Positions 21,353 to 31,320 of a DNA stretch of 36,221 nucleotides are shown in pieces. This DNA comes from Hofstenia miamia (Eukaryota; Xenacoelomorpha; Acoela; Hofsteniidae). The notes below the pieces were generated by a model. The model worked only from the letters and a program-made list of their open reading frames with translations. It was not told where the DNA came from and searched no databases. The position numbers and the translations under genes were made by a program. Location of the stretch: assembly GCA_900660155.1 (NCBI GenBank), contig CABFPE010000344.1, positions 677,562 through 713,782 on the forward strand, read 5' to 3'. The first letter of the stretch is position 1; each line of letters opens with the position of its first letter.

Positions 21353-24300
21353 ATAAGTAAAACTACTTACGAGATGCTGTAATGCTAGGTCTTTGTACTT
21401 TACTAAACAAATCAGGATTAAACTACCATAAAGATCCTGCTAGAACTTACCGAAGATCTTTTCCTGCATCTTTGATGACACTTTTAACTAAAATATTTTG
21501 TCATTTACTTTGCGTATTTTAATACGAAATGCAGCTAATGATTAAATATTTAATACGAAATATGATGCTGATTAAATCTTTGAAATTATTAATTGGAATA
21601 GTTTCTACCCTTCAGTCATTTAAGATTCAACTTTAAGTCCAAATAAAATTTCCTTCCAACGAGCACTTGGCCTCTCATATGGTATCTTGGTTTTCTTTTA
21701 TTCATAGGACTATTATAGTATATTTCAAATATCTTTTCACAAATGCTTCCATGTCTTCACCCATTTTCTTCCAATGGCAGCAATCTTAGTAATAATATTG
21801 TCAATCGCTTTGTGTGCAACATGAATGAGTTCAAGGTTCTTGTAGTTTATGGAAGAAAATATGATTATTCAGTTCCCCATTGACAGTTTAATTTCGAAAT
21901 TTGATTCAGATCTAATTATTAATGAAATCACCCCGGGCAGTTGTAACTCGTTTTCCTACTGACTATTCATTTAGTTTCATTCCTGAGTCAATTGGGTTGA
22001 AATCAGTATTCATGTTTACTCGATATTTGACTCAAGACAACGCATAGGCTACAACCATCCTCCGGAGTGTAAGATACTTTATTGATATTTCTGAATATTT
22101 TGTTGAATTAAGAAGCAGTCTTTGGATTTAAGGAGGTATGTCGTGATCAGGAATGTACTATAAAGCCTGTTCCATAAATGTATTCTTGAAATTTTGTACA
22201 TCCGTAAACAAAAGCAAGCATCTTTCTTTTTATTAAGGATTAGTTTTCTTCAGAAGGTGTATGCGATCTGCGCTGCAAGAACACAAAGTCTTCCTTCCTT
22301 CAAAACTACTGCGCCGAGGAAATAAAATGCAGAATCAACTTGCTAACTGGAATTGAGATAGGAACACTTTTATTAAAGCAGAATGTTTAAGAAATTTATT
22401 GGCACAAATATCGCAGCTATTGTAGTATTGAATAACGTCGTACGAAACGGCGGGGAGGGGAAACATGGTAGAATATCCGCCTCAGGTTTTTAAAATTAAC
22501 TTTGATTGGTTAATCTAAAAATTTTCAGCAAAAAATTTAAAAAATTTAATAATAAGTCGTGAAAACATTTTTTAGGCCAATTTTTTCAATGTCTTCAAGA
22601 ATTTCATGGAACTTTGCTCCCTTTTAATCACTTTTCTGATCAAGTCTGAGATTTCCTACCATCAGAAAGTCCTGGCATTGTCGCTGGTTTTGAAGAATGG
22701 TTTGCATCCCTTAAATCCTTTAGCGTAAATTTTTAATATCGAGACAGAGACTAGGTAACGCTTATTCATTAATAATTGCTTTGCAATCAATGAGGTGGTA
22801 GGTCAATACTCTGTATTGCTCGATTAGCTTGAAAAGGCTTCATCACTTGCTTAAATCAAATAATCTACACATATTATTTATCAAGATGTATATACAAGAC
22901 AATTATTAATATCAACGCAATAAGATTGGCTGATGCCAAATATGATATAAAAATATTTTTGGTCTTGAAGTTTTCGAAATGATCGCATAAACATACTTAG
23001 TTTCCTACAGTTAAATAATCAGGCTTCTCCAGTGGGGTGGGGGTCGGTAGGGCGTCATAGGGATCTCCAAAGGCCTTGTGGGGTGAAATGAATCCCATTA
23101 AGATTGGGTGTTTTTATTGGTTTCCAAATTCACTGGAGAAAACGACTTATCTATTCTATATTAGTGGTCATGGCCAAAAACATCCACTTAAACTGTAATA
23201 ACTTACTTGTTATTATTGTAGCTACTCCATCTCAGAAATACGTCCTCTGCATCAAGCCGCATGATTGAAAAATAAAGGACTTGTCAAAAATTGTTTTCAA
23301 TAACGGTATTCTGATTATATAAATGAAATATCAGATTATTTCTTAAATAAAAAAATCAAGGTGACTGAAAGTGATTTTGATGGTCACGTTATTACTGAAG
23401 GTGCTATCAGCCCTCCAATGTGTTGTAAGACAGCGATCGTGAATAACATTTTTTTGCAATAGTTTTACATATTGTAGTAGAAATATACTATTTCTCACCA
23501 TTACTTATATATACAGTATATATGCAAGTATATATATATATATAATTTTCTGTGCTGCGGTGTGGTATGCTGACATTTTGTTTTAGATGGTGCATTATTA
23601 AATAAAATGTTGTTTAATTACATATGCAATCAAAATAGATTTAGTCGACTGATTATAATAGCTTGTGGATAACACTTCATTTCTTCTACGCAAAACAAGA
23701 CTGAGTGAGCAGTTATTGTTGCAAAAATACTTTTAATGGACAATATTGTTAGATGAACATATATATCATCTTTTGGTAATACGAAACAGTTAGTTGGACT
23801 AAAAAATTTTCCATTTATTTTGTTATTTACTAAGAAATTAAACAGGAAATGTCTTCAACTTTCATGCGTCACTTCTTTTACGGGTAACGGCCGGGTACGG
23901 GTAAAGTTACTATTTTTAGAATTGCGGTCACCGAGTAAATGACTTGGAAGCGGCTTACCAGCACAGTCTAATTCCTATCAATTATTTATAATTATAACCT
24001 AATGGGGTTATATTTTACTTTCTAAATTTTCATGACATAAATATATTTATAATTAGATAGTTTAGGATCTTGTGCATATTATAAAAAAATGAAAATCAAA
24101 ACTTGCAAATTATACTCGTGTTTATATCATACTACCTCATTTTCCTAAAAAACCGGACAGAGTTTAGTTTGTTAATATGTTGACAATTAGAAAAACATAA
24201 TATACAGACCCGATTTTTTGGATAATAAAAAGTTGAAAAATGTGTATTGCTAAATTGTTATGCCCCATGCAAAATGTTGTATAGTGTAGATAAAAAATTT

Positions 24301-25411
24301 AGCATTTTTCTATAAGAAGCTGAGGAAAGTAACAAAATTTAACAACAAGAGGAATATTCTTTAAATTTAAATGAAAAATCAACGCAAAACGATTTTGTTT
24401 GTAATTTTAGTTATAAATGAGTGATTTATTAATTAGAAAACTATAGTGAATATTTTAGTCAATTCACTTACTCTTTTTCTTATGTTGATTTAAGGCTTTC
24501 TTGAATTGAAAGCCTTCTTTTTTCTTTCGTTCTTTTTCGTCAGATTTCACTTGATTTTTTCGAGGAACTATTGGTGGAGGAATATTTCTTGGTGGTACAG
24601 AGGGAAGTCCTTCATCTGATTCTTCCTCTGACAAAATTGGAGCAACATATGTGGCGGCTTCATTATTTTCTTCAGTATCAACGTAAATTTCGAGCTCCGC
24701 TATCTAAAGTGTTACTATTTTGGGGTGTGCAAATTTATTTTATCAATAGTATTTAAGGTCTCGCCCCAAGCCCAGCCCATTCCAGCCGGTCCACATTTTG
24801 GACCAGTCCATTTCCAAACTACTCTCTTAAAATTTGAAATCCAGCTCTGCATACATATCCTTCTACATATTTTTATAGAGATTTGTTTGCACTTCCTTTC
24901 TAAAACAAAGTCTTACTTTGTAAGTGGCAAACTAACCTCAAACCTAGTTTTTAAGTAACTTAAATAGTGTAAATTTCATCAAAATTGTAATCTTCTAAAT
25001 ATTGACAGTCAAAGAGAATGCACCCACTGTAAGACAAAGATCATTCAAATCATTAATTGAAGATTTGAGAAACCCCAGAACTAAAATGAATAGAAGAACA
25101 TAGTTTAAAGCAGGCTGAATGAAGTCGAATTGAGTATTAGTAAAGCTCAAACTGGGCTCAAATGTCAAACAACATGTTAATATTATTTCTACTTGATTCA
25201 AATTTCTATTAAATTTTCCATAAATATGACTCACATCGTCTTCCTTTTTGTTTTTTAGTTTTTTATCAGATTTCACTTGATTTGTTCGAGGGACTATTGG
25301 TGGAGGTATATTTCGTGGTGGTATAGAGGGACGTGTTTGCATTGACTCTTCATCTGACGAAAGTTCTGCCGTATTTCCTTCAGTATCAACGTAAATTTCG
25401 CCTTCCATTAT
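17690..25411 (-). CDS. Unrecognised acidic, proline-rich scaffold-like protein with PxxxPR and tyrosine motifs (multi-exon)
   Basis: Assembled from splice sites and phases. Exons are 25411-25235, 24703-24472, 20465-20244 and 17916-17690. All junctions keep the frame: phase 0, then A+GT giving Ser, then G+AA giving Glu. If it starts at the ATG in exon 25411 (25408-25406, A at -3 and G at +4), the product is about 284 aa. It has no signal peptide, membrane segment or folded domain that I recognise. It is rich in Glu, Asp, Ser and Pro. It repeats EIYVDTE, an acidic run, then PPRNIPPPIVPR and a Lys-rich tail (exons 1 and 2). It then has a Ser/Asp-rich part ending PPPLPPRP (exon 3) and an acidic helical tail (exon 4). 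PxxxPR is the class bound by CIN85/CD2AP SH3 domains, and YVAP and YNVP fit the YxxP class bound by Crk SH2. This suggests a tyrosine-phosphorylated adaptor, which is inference only. Further exons upstream are likely. Confidence 0.65.
17939..17973. repeat. (AT)n microsatellite next to a splice acceptor
   Basis: About 17 TA units directly upstream, on the minus strand, of the last-exon acceptor at 17917-17918. It occupies the place of the polypyrimidine/branch region. Confidence 0.9.
17974..20243 (-). other. Scaffold gene intron 3
   Basis: AT-rich, with no mobile element recognised. A donor-like ACTTAC (plus strand) near 19616 and an upstream acceptor could frame a 36-base exon, but including it would create a stop at the next junction. 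Confidence 0.5.
20244..20465 (-). CDS. Scaffold gene, exon with Ser/Asp-rich segment and PPPLPPR
   Basis: 222 bases, phase 1 at both ends, between acceptor ACGTATAG and donor GTAATG. It encodes 73 full codons including FDDATYGEAESDESDDSK and a closing PPPLPPRPSDS. The symmetric phase means it could be skipped without changing frame. The plus-strand open frame over it is a shadow. Confidence 0.75.
21313..21345. repeat. (AT)n microsatellite
   Basis: About 16 AT units inside a scaffold gene intron. Confidence 0.9.
21371..21397 (-). CDS. Candidate 27-base microexon of the scaffold gene
   Basis: A consensus donor (GTAAGT) follows CATCTC at 21371, and an AG at 21399-21398 precedes it. Entry and exit are both phase 1, and joining it between the neighbouring exons adds IQRPSITASR-type residues with no stop. 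An earlier AG in TTGTTTAG would give the wrong frame, so this is only a candidate. Confidence 0.25.
22433..22686. mobile_element. hAT-type MITE, copy A
   Basis: Starts TAACGTCGTACG and ends GTCGCTG (reverse complement CAGCGAC). Both ends fit the hAT terminal rule YARNG. The flanks are GTATTGAA (22425-22432) and GTTTTGAA (22687-22694), an 8-bp target duplication with one mismatch. The inside aligns with the element at 34533-34751, for example TTTGATTGGTTAA against TTTGACTGGTTAA. It lies in a scaffold gene intron and is non-coding. Confidence 0.75.
22687..24471 (-). other. Rest of scaffold gene intron 2
   Basis: AT-rich. A GC-richer patch near 23880-23905 has CGGGTAACGGCCGGGTACGGGTAAAG, reminiscent of the subterminal repeats of hAT-like elements, but no element ends could be found. 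Confidence 0.4.
23531..23545. repeat. (AT)n microsatellite
   Basis: Short TA run within a larger AT-rich patch (about 23505-23545). Confidence 0.7.
24472..24703 (-). CDS. Scaffold gene, duplicated exon B
   Basis: After acceptor ACTTTAG the exon reads IAELEIYVDTEEN, then ATYVAPI, an acidic run, PPRNIPPPIVPRKNQVKSD and a Lys-rich tail. It ends at phase 1 (AAG-A) before GTAAGT. It is a tandem copy of the exon at 25235-25411, which begins about 700 bases away. It is 18 codons longer at the Lys-rich end and carries an extra YVAP motif. Confidence 0.8.
24704..25234 (-). other. Scaffold gene intron 1
   Basis: 531 bases. Positions 24759-24830 form a GC-richer patch (GCCCCAAGCCCAGCCCATTC and GGACCAGTCC), probably old repeat sequence. 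I see nothing else. Confidence 0.5.
25235..25411 (-). CDS. Scaffold gene, duplicated exon A
   Basis: After acceptor CAATTTAG it reads I-MEGEIYVDTEGN, SSDEES, PSIPPRNIPPPIVPR and NQVKSDKK, ending at phase 0 (GAC-GAT) before GTGAGT. It contains an ATG in good context, so it may be the first coding exon. The core EIYVDTE and PPRNIPPPIVPR match exon B almost exactly, including at DNA level. Confidence 0.8.
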
Positions 25412-25497
25412 CTAAATTGTTTATAAATTGGTAAGTGCGAATTTTCCTTTGCATCAATGTTAAATTATAACTTAAAATAGAAAAACGCATTACTTAC

Positions 25498-25532
25498 ATC
25501 GTGTTTTATCTTGTTATCTGTTAAGACAACTG
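25498..25532 (-). CDS. Candidate small upstream exon of the scaffold gene
   Basis: GAT followed by GTAAGT marks a strong donor at 25498/25497. Two acceptors are possible, giving exons starting at 25532 (35 bases) or 25517 (20 bases). Both read ...TDNKIKHD and exit at phase 0, as needed for exon A, and both enter at phase 1. The segment is either coding or, if translation starts in exon A, 5' untranslated. Confidence 0.4.
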
Positions 25533-26211
25533 CTAAAATTTAAACAATTCTGCAATGTGAAACAATTGCCACACTCATACATCGCTTTATATTTCAGACA
25601 TTTGGAAGAAGGCCATGAAAATCGAAATATTGTAATCCATACATTAAATCGGATTAATAATTCACAGCAGAAGACTTTTTACATTCTGACATTTGAATAT
25701 AAGTAAGGGTATTTTTAAATAGTGTGCAGAATTATTGAAGCGATTCACATGCTTAGCAGAACAAAGTAGAAAATTAATGATAATGTGACTGAAAATTCAA
25801 ACTTGTTTAATCATTTTGATCGGGTCAGGAATAGACTCTTCTGTAAAGGTATTGCATTGAGGTCTTTTAATTGTAAACTTTAAAAAAAATCATTTTGAAG
25901 TTCATAGTTGTAACGCTTTGGAGTTCAAATCCTGACGGTATTGCTCCGCAATTATACTGAAAATTATATATAACTTAAAATATATTTCATATCATCGTTA
26001 TTATAAAAAATTGGGTCAAGTATTGAAGTCTAAGAAAATGGTATTTTGTACGGTTTTCATGACCAAACGGAAGCATAATTCAATAGAGACAATGAAACAC
26101 TTTAAATGAAGATGTTTCAACGAATAAGATGAGACCAACCAAGGATTTGACTTTCAAATAAATAAGATAGTAAATTGAACATCCACTGTAAAATATAGTA
26201 CAAATCATGTG

Positions 26212-26653
26212 AATACAACCAGGGTTAGAATCTGGCACAGAATTTGTAACTAAAACCGAATCGATTTTTTAAACACATACCCGAAACCTAATGGACCAAA
26301 ATTTCCCAAAATGTACAGCATCTTACTCGAATCCTACCCGAAATGACGCACGGAAAAGTGATCTTCAAAATTTCAAACGAATGATAATGTATTGTTCCTT
26401 TTTTAATGCACTGCTGATATTGAATACCACTTTTCGGTTGTTTCCTGATAGGGAAAGAAATCTAATGAATATTAGAAATGATGTCAAAGGTACTGATTGT
26501 CTTACGATTTTTGTTAATACGAAGAATGGCAATCCTTTAAATGCAATTAAAGAAGCTGGCATTTTCCCGGAACGTGTGGGCTTACCCGAAACCGTACCCG
26601 ATTTTTCTAGGATTATGTACCCGAAGCCGAACCGACACGTCTCTGAATACAAC
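26212..26653. mobile_element. hAT-type MITE with perfect 8-bp target duplication
   Basis: The element (26220-26645, 426 bp) starts CAGGGTTAGAATC and ends ACGTCTCTG (reverse complement CAGAGACGT), so both ends fit YARNG. It is flanked by AATACAAC at 26212-26219 and again at 26646-26653. Inside are repeated ACCCGAA and CCGAA words, likely transposase-binding subterminal repeats. The open frames on both strands inside it are not genes. Confidence 0.85.
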
Positions 26654-27460
26654 TGAAGTCTTTTTGAATACTTTTCTAATTATATTTTTTATGAAAGGGG
26701 CAAGGTTTTGACAGAAATCAAAAACTATTTATCCGAATGAAATCCTATCAATACGCATCATTTGCACTACGCTAGTTGTCTTCTTCGTATTGTACATTAC
26801 ATGTGTGGAGTGTTCATAATGGTGTGACATAACAATCAGTATTTCATGTTCATATTATCTAATTATTCTAACGCAGCTTTGTCTAGGTGTGCATGAGCAA
26901 TGCGCCTGATATCATAAAAATATGGTACAAAATCGCCAATAAAAAATTACAATTATTAGTGTTTGGGGGTTTAATTAATTTTTGCAAAGGTTCTGTTGTA
27001 TTCAATTATTTTTTTGATGCTCCCACATTTGTAGCCGCCGAGGCATTCCCAACTTCGCCCAACAGCCTTCTTGTTTTTCGTATGTCATATCTGCAATGTT
27101 AGACGCTCTAGAATATGATTTGAAATGAATAATATTATTTCTCTCCTAATGAATTCCGTTATAAAGTTCCTGAAAATACTTCCAATTTTTCAGCATAATC
27201 CAAACCTGCGGTTTTATAATTCCAATTAATCATCACATCAGAAGAAAATAAATAATCTTCAAATTGATGATATCATTCCAAACTAAGTTTTACTTAGGCA
27301 CGAAGGAAGTATAACCACGATCTGTAGTCCTACGTCCCATTAATTTTTTCTAATAAAAAATTCTAATTTGTTTTGATATCTCTTCACACCAAACTTATGC
27401 ACTTTATTCATTTTTCCAAACAAGCATTAGCATTATGGAAATAAAGCGAGTGTGGGAAAA

Positions 27461-27493
27461 GATATATACATGTATATATATATATATATATAT
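27461..27493. repeat. (AT)n microsatellite
   Basis: TA repeats interrupted by CATG at the start. Confidence 0.85.
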
Positions 27494-28078
27494 TCCAAGC
27501 ATCTGAATGGAATGCCTTAGCAGGGGAATGGATGGATAATTATACTTAGAGTGACTTGAATGTGTGAAACTAATATTACGTATTTTGAGAAAAAGGAAAA
27601 CTTATTATCTTTATATGGAAGGTCACTAAACTTAAGTCATTGTCGACTGAATTTGACTGCATAATACTTATTATAAAAAATCTTCTTTTTGTTGATTGAT
27701 GTTGTTGTAGTCAATGTCTGCGTAGCGTATGAATAAATTTTTGAAATTGTTAATAATCGGAACAAATATTATGTATGGGATTTATAAAATTATATTGCCA
27801 GTAAGATTTTTTATGCAAACTCTAGTGTATCAAAATAGAAACTCCTCAGAAACATGCACGTCAAAATTGATTGAAACTCAAAGTAATAGCTTAGATCAAT
27901 TGGCTAAAAAACAAAGGTCTTTTGAAATATCACAGTTCCCTTAAAACGTAAAAATTATGGTTGGGGGCAATTTTTGTATGTGAAAATATGTGTTTCTATG
28001 ATTTTCGCAAATCTAAAAATGAACCAATGAATTAACGAAAAAAACCGGTACACAAATTTTTTGAATTCTATAACCACC

Positions 28079-28132
28079 CGATATATGTATACATATACAT
28101 ATATATATATACACATATATATATATATATAA
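28079..28132. repeat. Imperfect (AT)n / TATACA microsatellite
   Basis: TA runs interspersed with ACAT units over about 50 bases. Confidence 0.85.
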
Positions 28133-28435
28133 TTTGAAATTCACAAAAAATAATTCCCTTAACTACTTGAATTTTGCGGGATCTATAGTCAACATGACTT
28201 TTTACAACATGATATTTTTTACAAGAGAGAGCAACTCTTCAAACACAACCAAAATATGAACAATTCTACTACGCACATTAAGACCAAGTTCGTTGATTGA
28301 CAGCATCGGTGTAACCTATTGTGCATGTATATATGTTAAATAATACCAACAGTCGCTTGGTGCATTTTCATATATAGATTTGTAATGGTCACACATTTTT
28401 AGACTTAAAGGTTGGTTGCGAGGTGTACAGAGTTA

Positions 28436-28457
28436 AATGATAATGATAATGATAATG
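28436..28457 (-). repeat. 3' terminal hexamer repeat of the LINE
   Basis: AATGAT repeated about 3.7 times on the plus strand, marking the 3' end of the CR1-like element. Confidence 0.8.
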
Positions 28458-28571
28458 TATTCTGCTAACACGCCTGTGACCAAAGGGGTCAAAATGGCAT
28501 GCAAAATAAATTACAACTACACTAGCACTAAAATGTATGCAATACAAGGGTGTACACGTTGACAGCAGCTG

Positions 28572-31317
28572 CTACTGTGGGTAAACAATCAAGCAGTCAT
28601 TTTTCATTTGGGAATGAGCAAAGGACTTGGTTAGGCGACCCGTTCGAGCAACTGGATGATAGGATCCACAATTTCTTAAATCGTAGTGTGCAGCACGATC
28701 ACTTATTGTCTGGTAGTGAAGAGGATGGGATGGATTGTGCATCTGGTGCCATAGTTTGTTGCATGCAACGATCCTTCTTTGTACTAATGTATTGGAGCCA
28801 AGAAACTCACAAGCACAGGCGTACGAGATGTTCGGACATATGATCTTAAATGCCCTTTTCTGTATTCGCTCAAGGGAATCGGCTTGTTTGCTAGTGAGAC
28901 TGTGATGCCACACCGGAGAGCAGTATTCGACTATAGGTCTAACGAGTGAAGCGTAAACATTATAGCAATTGGTGTGATTGACGCCGTTTCTCTTAAGAAG
29001 CTTTAAGGAGTGTAAACGCTTTGAGGCTTTACCCGATAAGATACTTGGTGTTTTCCTTCCACTGGAGCTTGTTTTGTAAGATGACTCCCATTAACTTTTC
29101 TGAGTTCTTTCGTCGTATAGCAATGTTATTAAGCATCAGTTCTGTAGGTAAAGTAAAATCGCGTAGAAAACTGAGCGTGATCTCTTGGCATTTGTCCGGA
29201 TGAAGTATCATTTGATTTTCCTCGCTCCATCGGCTTATTTCGGCTAATATATCAGATGCGTTGCTAGGTGAATACTTGTTTGCGTATTCCCATGCTGTCA
29301 TATCATCTACATACTTTAGTCTATTATTACGAGACCTGAAAAGTGTGTCAATGAATAATAAGAAAAGCCAGGGACCTAGTTTGGTCCCTTGAGGAACTCC
29401 GGCGTTGAGATATTCCCACGTCGAAAATGTCCCACACGGCAACTTGATTCGTTGTTGCCGATTAGTAAGGAACGATAAAATCCAGTTGGTAGTATGCGGA
29501 GTGATGCCAACCTCTACTAACCTTTTCTTCAAGATTGGGTGGCTAACCAAGTCGAAGGCCTTGCGGAAATCAAAAAGAAATACGCGAACAAAACTACCTT
29601 CTTTATCCAGCTCGTTAAGCCACTTGTGGACAATGTCAAGAAGTGCGGTAGTCGTGCATTTGCCGCTAACTGCTCCGAACTGCTGTTGATCAATCGAGCG
29701 AATGATTTTGCTTTTCACTTCGACACTTAACAAAATATCTTCTATAATTTTGGATATTTGTGATGTCAACGATATAGGACGAATATGGGCCACTGGATCT
29801 GATATGGGGTTCTGCTTCTGGATACAAGTGACGTCCGCAGCAGTAAACGGCGATGCATCAGCATTTGATAGTGATTGGTTTATCAACTTGGTAATCGGGT
29901 AAGCCAGTTCGTAGGCAAAATCCTTAAGGATCCAATTCGGCAAGGTAACACCGTGAATGTCCGGTCCGCACGACTTGGTATAGTTAATAGCAGATAGTAA
30001 TTTGAATACAGTAAATTCGTCGGTTTGGATGGGTAAATTGTCATGACCGATAGCAACTCTGTCCGCTTCTGAAATTGGAGTGTAGTTTGCTGAGAAGTTG
30101 ATCATCTCTCTGTTAATATGATTGGCAAGATCGCTAGAAGATAGTTTACTGAGAGTTGCACTCAGAGTTAGGCTACTACTCTTAGGACTTCCACACCCGG
30201 ATATTGCCTTAATTCGTTTCCACCATCTCTTTGGATGAGAATGCTTGAGCTCTTTTATACTCTTTGCGTAAAATAATTTACGTCGTGCCAAGATAAGGCG
30301 AGAAACCTTATTGCGATACTTTCGAAACAATTGGACATTGCCGGATTGCAAAGCTTTTCCTCGCTGTTGAATGAGGCTGCGGATTTTGCTGTTAAACCAT
30401 GGTTTATCATTTGAATGAAGCGTAACTGGCTGTAAGGGAAAGTTTGTTCTGACAGCAGAATCCATAAAATGCGAAAAGGTGTGCCAGTTTGAAGAGAAAC
30501 TTGATGAATCTAGAAGTGTATCCCAGTCTGTGTTAACGAGCAGTTTTCCTAACGTTAGGATGTTGCTCTCGGATTTGTTGGGTAACCAGATAATTGATTT
30601 TGTTTGAGTAGCATCCCTGGTGGTCACATTTAGCCCTACAGATATATGATGACATCCACCAAGGTTTGGTAGAGCGAAAGGAACGTCAAATAACGACTTG
30701 CCATTTGTGAAAATTTTATCTAATGTCTTGTTTCGGTGAGTACGAATTTTGACTAGCTGGTTCAGTTGAAATTCACGCGACAAAAACGACGTGTCTAGAT
30801 CATTGAAATCGCCAGCAATCAATAAAATATCCTGTGGATTTTGGATAAAGATATCCTCAATACATCTGCGAATGTACCGTTTGGTTAGCTTAGCCTTTTC
30901 TTTAGTCCAAAAAGGATGATAGATCAATCCAATGCAATACCCGTTAATACCGCGTGGACTGCGTTGCGGAATTAGTCTTACCCAAATTGATTCGATGCCA
31001 TCATCATTTGGGAATTGCAAAGTCTGCCAACTGCACCTGTTATTCTCCTTGATATACATCAGAACTCCGCCACCTGTTTTATCGCCTGGCTGTTGAGTAC
31101 GATCACGTCTATTAGTGCTATTATAACCGCTAAGCTCAATGGCGGAACTAGGGATATTATAACTTAAATGAGTTTCCGTGATTAAAACCAGGCTCGGATT
31201 ATTATTCGTCGCAACCATGTCTTGCAGTTCTGCTACCTTATATCTTAAGGATTGTGCGTTGCTCAGGATTAACGACGGGACAAAATTTCCCAAGGCAGTG
31301 GCAACAGATTTTGGTTG
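28572..31317 (-). CDS. LINE ORF2: APE endonuclease and reverse transcriptase (one frameshift)
   Basis: The N-terminal endonuclease of the APE type shows SNAQSL (Asn), ITETHL (catalytic Glu) and IAGDFNDL (Asp/Asn). The last motif, normally SDH, reads GCHHISV. The reverse transcriptase follows with RPISLTSQISKIIE, QFGAVSGKCTT, motif A FDFRKAFD, motif B AGVPQGTKLGP and motif C KYVDD. The frame breaks at 29031-29029 (TAA in GGGTAAAGCC), where one extra base shifts the reading. The C-terminal part continues in the next frame (RPIVEYCSPVWHH, then ERIQKRAFKII) to a stop at 28572. The frame is open right up to the ORF1 stop, and the first ATG comes only after the endonuclease Asn motif, so ORF2 cannot start with AUG and keep a whole endonuclease. 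Confidence 0.88.
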
Positions 31318-31320
31318 TCA
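31312..31320 (-). promoter_or_regulatory. Candidate stop-codon readthrough site between LINE ORF1 and ORF2
   Basis: TGA followed by CAACCA. CARYYA after a stop is the tobamovirus-type readthrough context, and ORF2 lies in the same frame without an early AUG. Function is inferred. Confidence 0.4.

Larger units (their letters stand above)
25533..28435. other. AT-rich stretch without a supported gene
   Basis: No exon of the scaffold gene could be recognised here, although its promoter and 5' exons should lie upstream of 25532. The stretch holds a MITE (26220-26645) and two (AT)n tracts. The open frame at 26887-27102 has no motif. Confidence 0.4.

Noticed and set aside
25910..25950. tRNA-like word TTCAAATCC
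   Set aside because: The flanking bases do not pair as a T-arm and no acceptor stem or anticodon arm fits.
26291..26656. 121-codon open frame and its antisense partner
   Set aside because: Both lie almost entirely within the hAT MITE bounded by the AATACAAC duplication, and their residues reflect the ACCCGAA repeats.
29021..29902. Plus-strand open frames
   Set aside because: Antisense shadows of the LINE reverse transcriptase.
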